A stretch of 64,000 nucleotides of DNA from Marisa cornuarietis (taxonomy: Eukaryota; Mollusca; Gastropoda; Architaenioglossa; Ampullariidae): assembly GCA_004794655.1 (NCBI GenBank), contig SMMW01000465.1, forward strand, positions 30,001-94,000, given 5' to 3'. Below, piece after piece: positions 13,693 through 26,930 of this stretch (its first letter is position 1; each line of letters begins with the position of its first letter). The notes below the pieces were generated by a model that was not told the DNA's origin, searched no databases, and worked only from the letters and a program-made list of their open reading frames with translations. Position numbers and translations under genes: made by a program.

Positions 13693-14593
13693 GGCGAGAG
13701 ATTGCACTGAGTTATCTACCTGCGGTCAGGAGTGATACCCTGGCCTGGAGATTACATGACACTCATCGCTGGTATGACACAATGGCACAGAACCACTGTA
13801 ATGCTTAATAACAGACTGACATCATTGCATAACGGCATGTCAGCTGGTCATTAAAGTATTACTGTGATTGGTCAATAATACAAGTGTCAGCTACGCCATG
13901 AATACATCTCACTGAGATATGTCGGTGTAATCAGTTCTAGGAGCTCAATGCGTGTCAGGGAAAGGACAGGCGAGTGTATTTTTGTTAGGGGCGGTGCATG
14001 GTGGTGTTATAGGTAGCCTAGGTTTACCTGTAGGTAGCCCAGGTAAATATTGAATAAATACAGCTGTGCGTAACGAGCAGATGGAGCCTAGCATAGAGCT
14101 GCTTAAAACAGAAATTCTTTCATCTCTTGAGGAAAAGAGTCAGTTGTTGACGTCTTGACGATGACAGAATTATCACAACTGTCCTGCTCCATCTATGGAT
14201 AACAAGATGATGTTTGTGTAACAGTTACACGTGTGGTGTCTTGCTGTTACCATAGGACTGAGCTGCCTTAGCCATGATGAGGAGGGCGCCACCCTTGACC
14301 GTGCTTACTGCCACGGTACTGGACGGGTATAAAGGGGTGGGTGGTAAAGGTCGGGTGGTGGGGAAGGAAATTCTCTGCAACACGAACCGCCTTCGATTGG
14401 TGGGATGACAGCGACACGCCCGGCACCATGCAGCTATTGACTGCAGCACGCGCAGCACCCAGCACCACGTGACTACAGCCAGTCGATGTTTTACTTGAAC
14501 TGCACTCAGTCATAGACACCGGCGATAGAGCTGTCTGCGGGGCTGTCGGCACCCAGTCGATGCTGAGCTGGAGCAGGGTTAGTCCACCCCAAG

Positions 14594-14594
<1 letters not shown>

Positions 14595-14642
<48 letters not shown>
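14595..14642 (+). repeat. (CA)n microsatellite
   Basis: Uninterrupted dinucleotide repeat of about 24 units. Confidence 0.98.
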
Positions 14643-14646
<4 letters not shown>

Positions 14647-14764
14647 CGCTATAAACCTGTGTCAGTGTCACACAGTCAGCGCCAGTCAGGTGTAGACAAC
14701 CCTGTAGACACCACTGAAGTCTTCTTGCCGTGCAGTTCACAGCTGTCTAGTCACATCTGAACAC

Positions 14765-15478
14765 TGCTAGTAGCTGACTGAGCACTAACTGCCTGCTAAC
14801 ATTTAGCTGACCGCTGTCTGCTAACATTTAGCTGACCGCTAACTGTCTGCTAACATTTGGGTGAGTGCTGCCTGTTAACATCTAACACCTGCTAACATCC
14901 AACTGAGCGCTAACTACCTGCTAACATCCAACTGAGCGCTAACTAACTGCTAACATCCAACTGAGCGCTAACTACCTGCTAACATCCAACTGAGTGCTAC
15001 CTGCTAACATCCAACTGAGTGCTAACTACCTGATAACATCCAACTGAGTGCTAACTACCTGCTAACATCCAACTGAGCGCTAACTACCTGCTAACATCCA
15101 ACTGAGTGCTAACTACCTGCTAACATCCAACTGAGCGCTAACTACCTGCTAACATCCAACTGAGTGCTACCTGCTAACATCCAACTGAGCGCTAACTACC
15201 TGCTAACATCCAACTGAGTGCTAACTACCTGCTAACATCCAACTGAGTGCTAACTACCTGCTAACATCCAACTGAGTGCTAACTACCTGCTAACATCCAA
15301 CTGAGTGCTAACTACCTGCTAACATCCAACTGAGCGCTAACTACCTGCTAGCATCCAACTGAGTGCTAACTACCTGCTAACATCCAACTGAGTGCTAACT
15401 ACCTGCTAACATCCAACTGAGTGCTAACTACCTGCTAGCATCTAACAGTGCTAACTACCTGCTAGCATCTAACAGCGC
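14765..15478 (+). repeat. 29-bp minisatellite, ~24 copies
   Basis: Unit built on CTGCTAACATCCAACTGAG plus TGCTAACTAC; G/T variation at GAGCGC/GAGTGC and internally deleted units. Confidence 0.95.
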
Positions 15479-15749
15479 TAATAGTCCCTCACGTGCGTCT
15501 CCGCTCTACTTACCTGCAGCTCCGTCCTTACCTGGCGCTGATACGTTGCACTGCACTAAACATCAATATATTTAAGTGATTAGACTCTGTTACAAAGCAT
15601 TACCGGAGTTGTAAGTGATTAGACTTTGTTACAAAGCATTACGTGAGTTTTAAAACAGTGGACGAAGTGCTGTTGTCACGTGCTATCGCTTTCAACGAGG
15701 TATCGACACCCATAGCTGTGGACACCTTGGAGGTGACTGTAGTGTTAAG

Positions 15750-16335
15750 GCAGACATTACAACACACGGGTGCTGTGAGCTAGATAATACAACACAGTGA
15801 GTTAGACATTACAGCACACGGGTGCTACCAGTCAGTTAGACGTTGACTTGTCACTATGGCACACCGTTGCTGTGAGCTAGATATTACAACACTGTGAGTT
15901 AGACATTACAACACACGGGTGCTGTGAGCCAGATATTACAACACTGTGAGTTAAACATTACAACACACGGGTGCTGTGAGCCAGATATTACAACACTGTG
16001 AGTTAGACATTACAATACACGGGTGCTGTGGGTTAGATATTACAACACACGGGTGCTGTGAGCCAGATATTACAACACTGTGAGTTAGACATTACAACAC
16101 ACGGGTGCTGTGAGCCAGATCTTACAACACTGTGAGTTAGACATTACAACACACGGGTGCTGTGAGCCAGATATTACAACACTGTGAGTTAGACATTACA
16201 ACACACGGGTGCTGTGAGCACAGATATTACAACACTGTGAGTTAGGCATTACAACACACGGGTGCTGTGAGCACAGATATTACAACACTGTGAGTTAGGC
16301 ATTACAACACACGGGTGCTGTGAGCACAGATACCC
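15750..16335 (+). repeat. ~52-bp minisatellite, ~11 copies
   Basis: Unit combines ACACACGGGTGCTGTGAG with ATATTACAACACTGTGAGTT. Copies at the right end carry GCACAGATA in place of GCCAGATA. Confidence 0.95.
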
Positions 16336-16436
16336 GAGTCTCTGGCTGGCGGCGCCATGGAGGCTGTTGACTGTTGCCGTCAGAGATGCCTGTACCCGAC
16401 TGTAGGCGAAATGGCGCCACATACCGACACCAACAA

Positions 16437-17055
16437 ACTGCAACATACTGGATCCAGCATACTGCAACATACTGCAACATACTGCAATCAACATACTGCA
16501 ATATACTGCAATCAACATACTGCAATCAACATACTGTAACATACTGCAATATACTGCAATCAACATACTGCAACATACTGCAATATACTGCAATCAACAT
16601 ACTGCAACATACTACAATCATTATACTGCAATCAACATGCTGCAATATACTGCAATCAACATACTGCAATCAACATACTGCAACAGAATGCAACAGAATG
16701 CAATCAACATACTATAACATATTGCAACATACTACGATCAACATACTGCAACATACTGCAACAGACTACAACATATTGCAACATACTGCAATCAACATAC
16801 TACGATCAACATACTGCAATCAACATTCTATAACATACTGCAACATACTGCAACAGACTACAACATACTGCAATCAACATACTGCAATCAACATACTGCA
16901 CCATACTGCAATCAACATACTGCAATCAACATACTGCAATATACTGCAATCAACATACTGCAACATACTGCAATCAACATACTGCAACAGAATTCAATCA
17001 ACATACTACAACATATTGCAACATACTACAACATATTGCAACATACTACGATGAA
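16437..17055 (+). repeat. 9-14 bp repeat, CAACATACTGCAAT type
   Basis: Alternation of ACATACTGCA and ATCAACATACTGCA units over about 620 bp; a long plus-strand frame (16374-17054) is an artefact of this repeat. Confidence 0.95.
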
Positions 17056-17399
17056 CGTACTACAAGCCACTGGAGTCAAAGTACTGGCACCAAGATACTG
17101 TTAGCAACATTTCAGAGCACGCTGACACCACCAGGCTGCAATCAATATACTTCAATATACTGTTACCAACCTATTGAAATAGACTGACGCAATAGATCGT
17201 TATTAACAAACGCCAAGCAACAGACTTTCATTAACTTAGGGCAGGGAAGATGGCTCCTGTATGCAAATACTTAGACGAGGTGTGTGGCAGTCAGTGAGAG
17301 AGCACTGGGACAACATCGTGAAGAACGTACATGAAAATCACTTTTATTATTTAATTGACATCACGTGTCTGTGTGTATTTTATATGCCTCTCAGACACG

Positions 17400-17715
17400 A
17401 CAGAGAGAGAGAGAGACAGAGACAGACAAAGAGAGTCTGAGAAGACGTGACAAATATCAGAGAGAGAGATTGAAAAGACGTGAGACAAATAGAGGGAGAG
17501 AGATTAAATACGTAAGACAAATATCAGAGAGAGAGACAGAGAGAGAGACTGAGCAGACGAGACAAATATTAGAGAAAGAGAGAGAGACTGAGCAGACGAG
17601 ACATATCAGAGAGAGAGATAGATTGAGAAGACGTGAGACAAATAGAGGGAGAGAGAGAGATTAAGAACAGTGAGACAAACATCAGAAAGAGAGACCGAGA
17701 AGATGTGAGACAAAT
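17400..17715 (+). repeat. Purine-rich GAGAGA/GACAAATA repeat
   Basis: Irregular units of AGAGAGAGA plus CTGAGCAGACGAGACAAAT or AAGACGTGAGACAAATA. Near-pure purine on the plus strand. Confidence 0.85.
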
Positions 17716-17739
17716 ATCGATCTGACGTAGTAGAGGGGG

Positions 17740-18120
17740 AACCCCCCCCCCGTTGCTGTGACTTGCCCGGCGCGCGGTGACAGTTACAGCCGTTGAGGCG
17801 GGGGACACGCAGCCGGCGGGCAGCTGCAGGCGTACGTGCATGCGTGTGACACGCGACAGTATCAGCCGCTTGACGTGTTACAGCGCCGTCGAGGTGCCGC
17901 CAAGCTGGTTGTGTGAGTGAGGGGGAGGGGTTGTAGCAGCAGCAACCCCCAGACACGAGGGGAGACCATCTTTGCGAGCTAGGAACCCTAACCCAACCTC
18001 TGCCGTTCATTCCAACTGACGTTACGGGGGGTCGTCGTGAAGACGGACCTGCTGTTGCCGCCGTACACTTTAGAGCTCCGGCAACTGCTGCCAGGTGCGC
18101 ACCACAGGTGAGTGCCTTAA
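17740..18120. other. CpG- and GC-rich segment between repeats
   Basis: GC content and CpG are clearly higher than in flanking DNA. A minus-strand frame crosses it but also runs through the neighbouring repeats, so I do not call a gene. It may be an unmethylated island or promoter; no exon was recognised. Confidence 0.3.
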
Positions 18121-18228
18121 CCGCCGTGTTGACGTCATATGCTGTAGTGAGGGCCAGCCAGCCAGCCAGCAGGCAGGTGCATGCTGTGGCTGAGGGTGTG
18201 GTGTTTGCATGCAGTGTAGTAGTGCGTG

Positions 18229-18725
18229 TCTGTGGGACAATGTGCAGTAGTTTGTAATGGCAGACACATGACAAGGTCTGGTGACAGTGTACTTGTGACA
18301 ATGTGCAGTAGTTTGTAATGGCAGGCACATGACAAGGTCTGGTGACAGTGTACTTGTGACAGTGTACTTGTGACAATGTGCAGTAGTTTGTAATGGCAGG
18401 CACATGACAAGGTCTGGTGACAATGTGCTTGTGACAGTGTACTTGTGACAATGTGCAGTAGTTTGTAATGGCAGGCACATGACAAGGTCTGGTGACAGTG
18501 TACTTGTGACAGTGTACTTGTGACAATGTGCAGTAGTTTGTAATGGCAGGCACATGACAAGGTCTGGTGACAATGTGCTTGTGACAGTGTACTTGTGACA
18601 ATGTGCAGTAGTTTGTAATGGCAGGCACATGACAAGGTCTGGTGACAGTGTACTTGTGACAATGTGCAGTAGTTTGTAATGGCAGACACATGACAAGGTC
18701 TGGTGACAATGTGCTTGTGACAAGT
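18229..18725 (+). repeat. 61-bp minisatellite, ~8 copies
   Basis: Unit contains GCAGTAGTTTGTAATGGCAG and ACATGACAAGGTCTGGTGAC; an 18-bp internal module (ACTTGTGACAGTGT) is duplicated in some copies. Confidence 0.95.
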
Positions 18726-19289
18726 AAGACCACCTTCATCAACTTGTAGTCAACATCAGCACAACTGGCACCGACATCGACTGGTGACACGACAGCTCCA
18801 CTTGTACTGACTTTATCTGTACACACGTGGACTTGTGGACCGACAGTTGCAGTGACGGTTTCTCACCTTCAGCAGCCTCGTGTACCGGCTGTCATGGCGC
18901 ACCGAGCGTCTGGTCCTGATGACGTCACCGAAACTGTGAACACCGCAGTATGATGACGTCATTGGAGGCCATTACACACTTGGACTGTAAAGTCAGGTGA
19001 TTTTCCCAGGTGTACGTCTGTGCAGCGTAAAGGAGTGTTGTGCTCTTCAGGTATTTTTTTTGTTTTTTGGCTGGCATGGCTTTTTTATTACTGCTTATGT
19101 ATTACAGAACATTATTATTGCTTACAACAGATTATTATTGCTTATTTAATATAGAACAGATGACGTGCCACTAAGAGCATCAACCCCAGCATATATTGGG
19201 TCAGGGTTAGATAACCAGTACAAGCTTATATTGAATCTCTTGAGCGTGCGGTGACATAACAAATGAGCTGAATTCAAAGAGAAAAGATG

Positions 19290-20285
19290 GAATCCTGGAT
19301 TAAAGTAAGCTGACCAGAACACATTGTGCTGATGTTGAGTGTTCTCTTCCACACTCAGATGGACTCAGTTTGTACTCATTATGGAAATCCTAAAGATAAT
19401 GGCAGCACACGCCAGTGGATTCACTTTGTTGAGACATCTGTGTATATCATATCTGTGCATATATGTGTATATATGTGTATATATGTTTATACATGTGTGT
19501 ATATATGTATATACACAGGTCTCTGCTTTGTTCAAACGTGCCGTGTGAACTTGGTCCCCACACTGTACTCAAGAATTTGCTCCAAACATTTCAAAATGGA
19601 TTGTTATCAGTGACTTATACAGTACAAGCAAGTCTTGGACTTACGTAAACTGAAGAAATGTTATTCCTACAGCAGTGCTTACTATACAACAGCACGAGAT
19701 GCTAAAACAGCTACGACTGCTGGTAGATCAACACCAGATATACAACATCGACAGTTTCTACACCGTCTGGTCTACAAGTAACATGGTGTGACAGTCACAA
19801 ACACATCATCAGTCGTATCTTTATCACCATAATGATAACAACAACTGACAGTGTGAGGACACCATTGATGTGCGAGCTCACAACAGCTAAAAAAGAATTG
19901 AGGGGGACAAAGGTATGAGGAACTTAAAGGTACGGGTAAGTAAATAGTAAATTTTGCACGCAGCTAAATAAAGAAGAAATAAATGGTTACATCGATTAAT
20001 CTCTATCAAATATTAATTATATATATATATATATATTTAAAAAGTCATTATCAAAAGTCAGTTTTAACTATAAAATAAAAATGCAATGCTGGAAATGAAC
20101 TATTTATCAAATAAATGAAGTACAGGAGCTTAAAGTACTTTAAAGACAATCCCACATTTGAAATGTGTTTACATTTTATTAACAATAATAAACACAAAAA
20201 TTAACTCAAATGCGCCCACATAGTAACAGACAATCAGGAATAATACAACAGACTGCAATGTCTGTGACTGTCGGCCATTAATACT
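19290..20285 (+). repeat. Dispersed THAP-like repeat, copy 2 (inverted relative to copy 1)
   Basis: Homologous to the reverse complement of 905-1850. The THAP-like piece reads LVPTLYSRICSKHFKMDCY here. Similarity continues through an AT-rich 3' part containing (TA)n at 20016-20034. Neither copy has an intact ORF. Confidence 0.6.
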
Positions 20286-20519
20286 CAGATGATAGACTTG
20301 ATTTTAAGACAGAAACATTCGGTAAAGTCAATGAAACCCGATGCATTAATAGTAATAAAAACGGAAAACATAATAAAGAAAAAAATTATCCCTGTCAATT
20401 CGCTAAGAAATAATTCAAACTGGTGTCTCAAACATAAGTCCAGCTGCCGTTGTTCAAGTTTTTCCAGCCTGTAGATATTCTCAAACTTTATGTGAAGCCT
20501 GTAATCAACATGACCTTCA

Positions 20520-20522
<3 letters not shown>

Positions 20523-20573
<51 letters not shown>
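20523..20573 (+). repeat. (CA)n microsatellite
   Basis: About 25 uninterrupted CA units. Confidence 0.98.
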
Positions 20574-20575
<2 letters not shown>

Positions 20576-21171
20576 TCATTCTGTGGAAACTGTGACAAAC
20601 GTGACCGAGTGTAAATGTCTCCACATCAAGACTACTGGTCAGTAAAACATCAGACATTAGCTGAGCAGTTGCTGCTGTTACTGATGATGTAACAAACAGT
20701 TCAATTAAAGTATTGTTTGCACACAGTGGTGAAATATTATTTTTTTAAATAAAAACAAGCCACGAAGACAGTTCTGCCAGCTCAGTGCGCAACACCGGAA
20801 GCCAGATAAAAATTCTAGAGAAAAATAATTTTAACATTTACCCTTAAGTTCACCGGGTCATCGTCTTTTATTCCTCGATCTTTCCCTCCCTTTCCTCATC
20901 TCCTTGCTTTTGTGGCTTTGTTGGACCTGAATAGAAAGGTTCCACTATTCCTGCATAATGAATCTTATGGTGACATTAACGGTCACATTCAATATTCTTA
21001 TGCAACAATCTACTGTCTAAAGTCATGAACCAAGTGTCCTTACGAAAGAATAAGCTGAGTGAGAAAAGTCTTCGTAGTTTTGTTATTAATTTGCCCCCCT
21101 CCCACCATCCTCCCCCGCCATCTGTAAGCAAGAAACGAGCGAAACATGGGCGACAGCAATGGGCAGGAACC

Positions 21172-21675
21172 CAAGGGTTAGCGACAGCAACGAGAGGTAA
21201 CACAGGGGTTAGCGACAGCAACGAGAGGTAACACAGGGGTTAGCGGCAGCAACGAGAGGTAACACAGGGGTTAGCGGCAGCAACGAGAGGTAACACAGGG
21301 GTTAGCGGCAGCAACGAGAGGTAACACAGGGGTTAGCGGCAGCAACGAGAGGTAACACAGGGGTTAGCGGCAGCAACGAGAGGTAACACAGGGGTTAGCG
21401 GCAGCAACGAGAGGTAACACAGGGGTTAGCGGCAGCAACGAGAGGTAACACAGGGGTTAGCGGCAGCAACGAGAGGTAACACAGGGGTTAGCGGCAGCAA
21501 CGAGAGGTAACACAGGGGTTAGCGGCAGCAACGAGAGGTAACACAGGGGTTAGCGGCAGCAACGAGAGGTAACACAGGGGTAAGCGACAGCAATGAGAGG
21601 TAACACAGGGGTAAGCGACAGCAATGAGAGGTAACACAGGGGTAAGCGAGAGCAATGGGCGGTACCTGAGGTTAG
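21172..21675 (+). repeat. 31-bp minisatellite, ~16 copies
   Basis: Unit GCAACGAGAGGTAACACAGG plus GGTTAGCGGCA. The central ~10 copies look identical; sequence differences are confined to both ends, as expected for recent central homogenisation. Confidence 0.97.
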
Positions 21676-22927
21676 CGAGAGCAGAAACAAATTAACCGTG
21701 AGACGCCATGTCCGTTGAAGTGACGTCATGACCAATTATATCGCGACCCTGGAGAATCGCGGGAGAAATGTTGGCAGGTAGAGCTACCTCACCTGTACTC
21801 AGGCAAGCTCCGTGTCAACTACTATTACGTTGATTGATTTTACCGAAACAATCATGGTAACAAGATAGGCTTGGGGTTTGTGTAAGACCAACTGTAGGTA
21901 CCCTGAAAACTCTGTTTGTCTCACACCAGGCCACGTGTACCACAAACAGTCGATGGACAGAGCATGAGGCGGGGTTACTAGCGGCTAGAGAATTTGCTGT
22001 TAGACTTGGGCAAAGCATCATTTCAGCCTGGCAGTGTTGTCATCACAGCTCTCCTCGTGGACTTTTCTGCCCCTCCCCCTTTTTCCCCTTAGTTTCACTC
22101 GGTATGAGACTGAGGTAAGACCCGGTAGATTTGGTGGCGAGATGAGAGAATGTAAAATACCTTTTTCTCTTCCTTGTCTGCCACTTCTTTTGCCTCTTGA
22201 CATGGGAGAAGACAGGGATCACGAAAGCCTTCATCAGATTATACTCTAAGAAATTCACATTATAAAGAAAATAAAGGAAAACATGGAGTAACCACTACCA
22301 GTGATTTTTGGAGGAATGTAGTGCGTGTGGAGCTGAGCGACAGACTGTGTGAGACGGGAAACCCCAAGTCTTAATTTTATCTCTTGATCATTAACTCTTT
22401 ACTTGTTTAAGTTTTATTTGTCAGCTCCTTAGCTCCCTTCTAAGTTGAGATGTGCAGCAGTGTATGTCTGTGCACCTCAATTAGGCCTAAACTTTATCAG
22501 TCAGCTTGTCAGCTTGCAGCCGGACTTTCAGCGGAAAGATTTCATGTCCATCTTGGCTGCCTTCTGTGCACACGGCCCTCAGTTGTTTACAGTAACACCG
22601 CGGGGTACTAAACATTTGATGTCCCTACAGAGAGGTTGGCACCACTTTCAAACAGAAAATATGTAGCCCCTGAGGTTGGCCCACTTTCAAACATACAGAA
22701 AATATCTAGCCCCCGAGGTTTGAGCAATTAAGAGGTTCACCGTGTCTTGGGCGAAGGATCTACATGTCCATCCTCGCTGTCGCTTACCTACGGTAATAAA
22801 TCCGCCATTGATCTGTGCTAGGTGAGCAGATAGAGTCCCTCATATTGACGAGAACCTTTTGCTTCAAAGTCACGTGACTAATTACACAGCGAGGGCGAGT
22901 CCCCGGTGACCAAGTAGGGGACGATGG

Positions 22928-23846
22928 CTGGTATGTGAGTGAGAGCTCAGCCTATAGACATGATGGATGGTGTGTGAGTGAGAGCTCGGTCTATAGACAT
23001 GATGTCTGGTATGTGAGTGAGAGCTCATCCTATAGACATGATTTCTGGTATGTGAGTGAGTGCTCAGCCTATAGACATGATGGCTGGTGTGTGAGTGAGA
23101 GCTCATCCTATAGATATGACGGTTAGTGTGTGAGTAAGAGCTCAGACTATAGACATGATGGCTGGTGTGTGAGTAAGAGCTCAGACTATAGACATGATGG
23201 CTGGTTTGTGAGTGAGAGCTCAGCCTATAGACATGATGGTTGGTATGTGAGTAAGAGCTCAGCCTATGAACATGATGGCTGGTGTGTGAGTAAGAGCTCA
23301 TCCTATAGACATGATGTCTGGTATGTGAGTGAGAGCTCAGCCTATAGACATGATGGTTGGTATGTGAGTAAGAGCTCAGCCTATGAACATGATGGCTGGT
23401 GTGTGAGTAAGAGCTCATCCTATAGACATGATGTCTGGTATGTGAGTGAGAGCTCAGCCTATAGACATGATGGTTGGTATGTGAGTAAGAGCTCAGCCTA
23501 TGAACATGATGGCTGGTGTGTGAGTAAGAGCTCAGCCTATAGACATGATGTCTGGTATGTGAGTGAGAGCTCAGCCTATAGACATGATGTCTGGTATGTG
23601 AGTGAGAGCTCAGCCTATAGACATGATGGTTGGTATGTGAGTAAGAGCTCAGCCTATAGACATGATGGCTGGTATGTGAGTGAGAGCTCAGCCTATAGAC
23701 ATGATGGTTGGTATGTGAGTAAGAGCTCAGCCTATGAACATGATGTCTGGTATGTGAGTGAGAGCTCAGCCTATAGACATGATGGTTGGTATGTGAGTAA
23801 GAGCTCAGCCTATGGACATGATGGCTGGTATGTGAGTAAAAACTGA
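22928..23846 (+). repeat. 39-bp minisatellite, ~24 copies
   Basis: Unit AGAGCTCAGCCTATAGACAT plus GATGGCTGGTATGTGAGTG. As 39 is a multiple of three, open frames run on both strands. A three-unit higher-order period is visible at 23230-23520. Confidence 0.96.
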
Positions 23847-24519
23847 ACGTATAGACCTAATGGCTGGTGTGTGACAGCAATCGACCCAGTGACATACTAC
23901 GCTCTGCCCTACAGACCTCTCTGTTGCCGTCAAGGAGGCTGTGGGACTCTGTGTGAAGGGATCAAACAACTCGCCAGGTTACATTATGTAATATTAATAT
24001 TATTGGCCACAATTCCTCCCACATCCCATGGCACAGTGACTAAGAGGAGTTAACCCTGTTCCCCTAGCCTCCTGTCCCTCTTAGAGGTTAATGACTGCAT
24101 TCCTCCTGTTTAGGGTCAGGCGTGAGAGGTCAGGCGTCTGAGGAAGCGACTGGGACCTGAAGGCCTGGCGTGCGGCCCCTGTTGTCAGGACAACCGGTCG
24201 ATAGGCGCTCAGTGGGAGGGGAGGTCTGTTTAGCCACCAGGACGATTGTGTTTTGTATGACCTGCTGCTGCAGGCAGCTGATTGATTTCAGTTTAAATTC
24301 AAAACTCACTTTAGCGTCCTTTCACTTTTTTGCCTTCTCATATCCGAAGGTGTTGCAGACAGCAATTGTGCTTTAATCGATGTATTTACGCTTAGCGTTT
24401 GTTCTTTTTTTAATTTCAAGGGAGCTAACGTCTGTCGTTTTCACACCCGCCTGCTGTCAAAGATACACAACTTTCTGGTTGTCTTCCCCTTAATGCCAAC
24501 TTTCTCATGGCAAGCTGGT

Positions 24520-26025
24520 TATAAGATATACTATACAGAGTAAGAGAGAGAAATGGTTGTAATATATACTATACAGAGTGAAAGATGGAACTTATTGTAG
24601 CTGTGTGAGTGAGAGAGAAAAAAATGGTTTTAATATATACTACACAGAGTGAGAGAACTGGTAGTAATATATACTCTACAGAGTGTGAGAGAGAACTGGT
24701 TGTAATATATACTCTACAGAGTGAGAGAGAGAGAACTGGTTGTAATATATACTCTACAGAGTGAGAGAGAGAGAGAGAACTGGTTGTAATATATACTCTA
24801 CAGAGTGAGAGAGAGAGAACTGGTTGTAATATATACTCTACAGAGTGTGAGAGAGAACTGGTTGTAATATATACTCTACAGAGTGAGAGAGAGAGAACTG
24901 GTTGTAATATATACTCTACAGAGTGAGAGAGAGAGAGAACTGGTTGTAATATATACTCTACAGAGTGCGAGAGAGAACTGGTTGTAATATATACTCTACA
25001 GAGTGAGAGAGAACTGGTTGATATATATATATATTCTACAGAGTGAGTGAGAGAGAACTGGTTGATATATATATATTCTACAGAGTGAGAGAGAGAACTG
25101 GTTGATATATATATATTCTACAGAGTGAGTGAGAGAGAACTGGTTGTAATATATATATATATTCTACAGAGTGTGAGAGAGAAGTGGTTGATATATATAT
25201 ATATATATATTCTACAGAGTGAGAGAGAGAACTGGTTGTAATATAAACTATACATAGTGAGACAGAGAAGAGACTGTGATATATACTCTGCAGAATGAGA
25301 GAGAACTGGTTGTAATATATACTATACAGAGTGAGAGAGAGAACAGACTGTAGTATATACTATACAGAGTGAGAGAGAGAGAACTGTAATATAATTTATA
25401 CAGAGTCAGAGAGATAACAGACTGTAATATATACTATACATGCTGAGAGAGAGAGAACTGGTTGATATATATATATATATATATATGATATATTTCCATA
25501 TCCGCCACCTTCCTACAACTGAATCTTTCAAATCTGCACTGAAAACGCACCTCTTCCTTGAGCATTTCTCCTAACACAGTCCACACAATGCTCGTCCTTC
25601 TTAACCCCGCCCCCTTCCCTCTTGCTACTTTACCCATCTTTCTCGCAGAATCACTATATTTCTCTGTTCCTGCTACTTGATGCCTTTTGTTTTCTGTTTC
25701 GTCAGTACTGTCGTTTTCTTTCGTCCCCTGTGTTCTGTGTCTACTTAGTCCACGTCTCTTCCTCGTTTTAAGCGCTAAGAGCATGCTCTCTATGAGTGTC
25801 AATATGCGCTATAAACATCTTCACTATTATTATTATTATTATTATTATATATGTACTCTAAAGAGTTAGAGAGAGAGAACTGTAATATAAACTATACAAA
25901 GGGAGAGAGAGAGAGCTGGTTGTAATATATACAATACAGAGTGAGAGAGATAACAGACTAATATATGCTATATAGAGTGATAGAGAGAACTGGTTGTAAT
26001 ATCAACTATGCAGAGTGAGAGAGGA
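24520..26025 (+). repeat. ~37-bp GA/TA-rich minisatellite split by LINE copy A
   Basis: Unit GAGAGAACTGGTTGTAATAT plus ATACTCTACAGAGT and a variable (GA)n; some copies expand (TA)n. Interrupted at 25493-25848. On the minus strand each unit gives a pyrimidine tract ending CTCTGTAG, similar to a 3' splice site. Confidence 0.95.
25493..25848 (+). mobile_element. 5'-truncated LINE 3' end, copy A
   Basis: Nearly identical to 39828-40176: the last ~23 codons of the ORF (PTTESFKSALKTHLFLEH region), a ~230-bp 3' UTR and a short tandem tail, here (ATT)n. It is inserted within a GA/TA-rich minisatellite that continues on both sides. A tail of short repeats instead of poly(A) is typical of CR1/L2-like LINEs. 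Confidence 0.8.
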
Positions 26026-26044
26026 AAAATAACTTTGATGCATT

Positions 26045-26930
26045 AACTATCAGTAACAAAGTCAGATGTGACAGCTGGCTTTTGTGACTGAGGAGATCAG
26101 ATATGACAGCTAACGTGTGACTGAGGAGATCAGATATGACAGCTGACGTGTGACTGAGGAGATCAGATATGACAGCTGACGTGTGACTGATGACGTCATA
26201 TATGACAGCTAACGTGTGACTGATGACGTCAGATATGACAGTTGACGTGTGACTGAGGAGATCAGATATCACAGCTAACGTGTGACTGAGGAGATCAGAT
26301 ATGACAGCTGACGTGTGACTGAGGAGATCAGATATGACAGCTGACGTGTGACTGAGGAGATCAGATATGACAGCTAACGTGTGACTGAGGAGATCAGATA
26401 TGACAGCTGACGTGTGACTGATGACGTCATATATGACAGCTAACGTGTGACTGATGACGTCAGATATGACAGTTGACGTGTGACTGAGGAGATCAGATAT
26501 GACAGCTGACGTGTGACTGACAAGGTCAGATATGACAGCTGACGTGTGACTGACGAGATGAGATATGACAGCTGGCTTGTGTGACTGAAGAGATGAGATA
26601 TCAGCTGAAATGTGACTGACGAGATCAGATATGACAGCTGGCTTGTGTGACTGACGAGATCAAATATGACAGCTGGCTTGTGTGACTGACGAGATCAGAT
26701 ATGACAGCTGGCTTGTGTGACTGACGAGATCAGATATGACAGCTGGCTTGTGTGACTGACGAGATCAGATATGACAGCTGACGTGTGACTGAGGAGATCA
26801 GATATGACAGCTGGCTTGTGTGACTGACGAGATCAAATATGACAGCTGGCTTGTGTGACTGACGAGATCAGATATGACAGCTGGCTTGTGTGACTGACGA
26901 GATCAGATATGACAGCTGGCTTGTGGGACT
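26045..26930 (+). repeat. ~33-bp minisatellite, ~27 copies
   Basis: Unit GATCAGATATGACAGCTGAC plus GTGTGACTGAGGA; a variant subset carries ACGTCA, which creates perfect CRE octamers (for example near 26195, 26224, 26425). Higher-order blocks of four to six units repeat. Confidence 0.95.

Noticed and set aside
17606..18826. 406-codon minus-strand frame
   Set aside because: More than a third is the 61-bp minisatellite, and the rest is GC-rich sequence in which stops are rare; no domain is recognisable.
22882..23846. Long frames in the 39-bp array
   Set aside because: Tandem-repeat artefact; period divisible by three.
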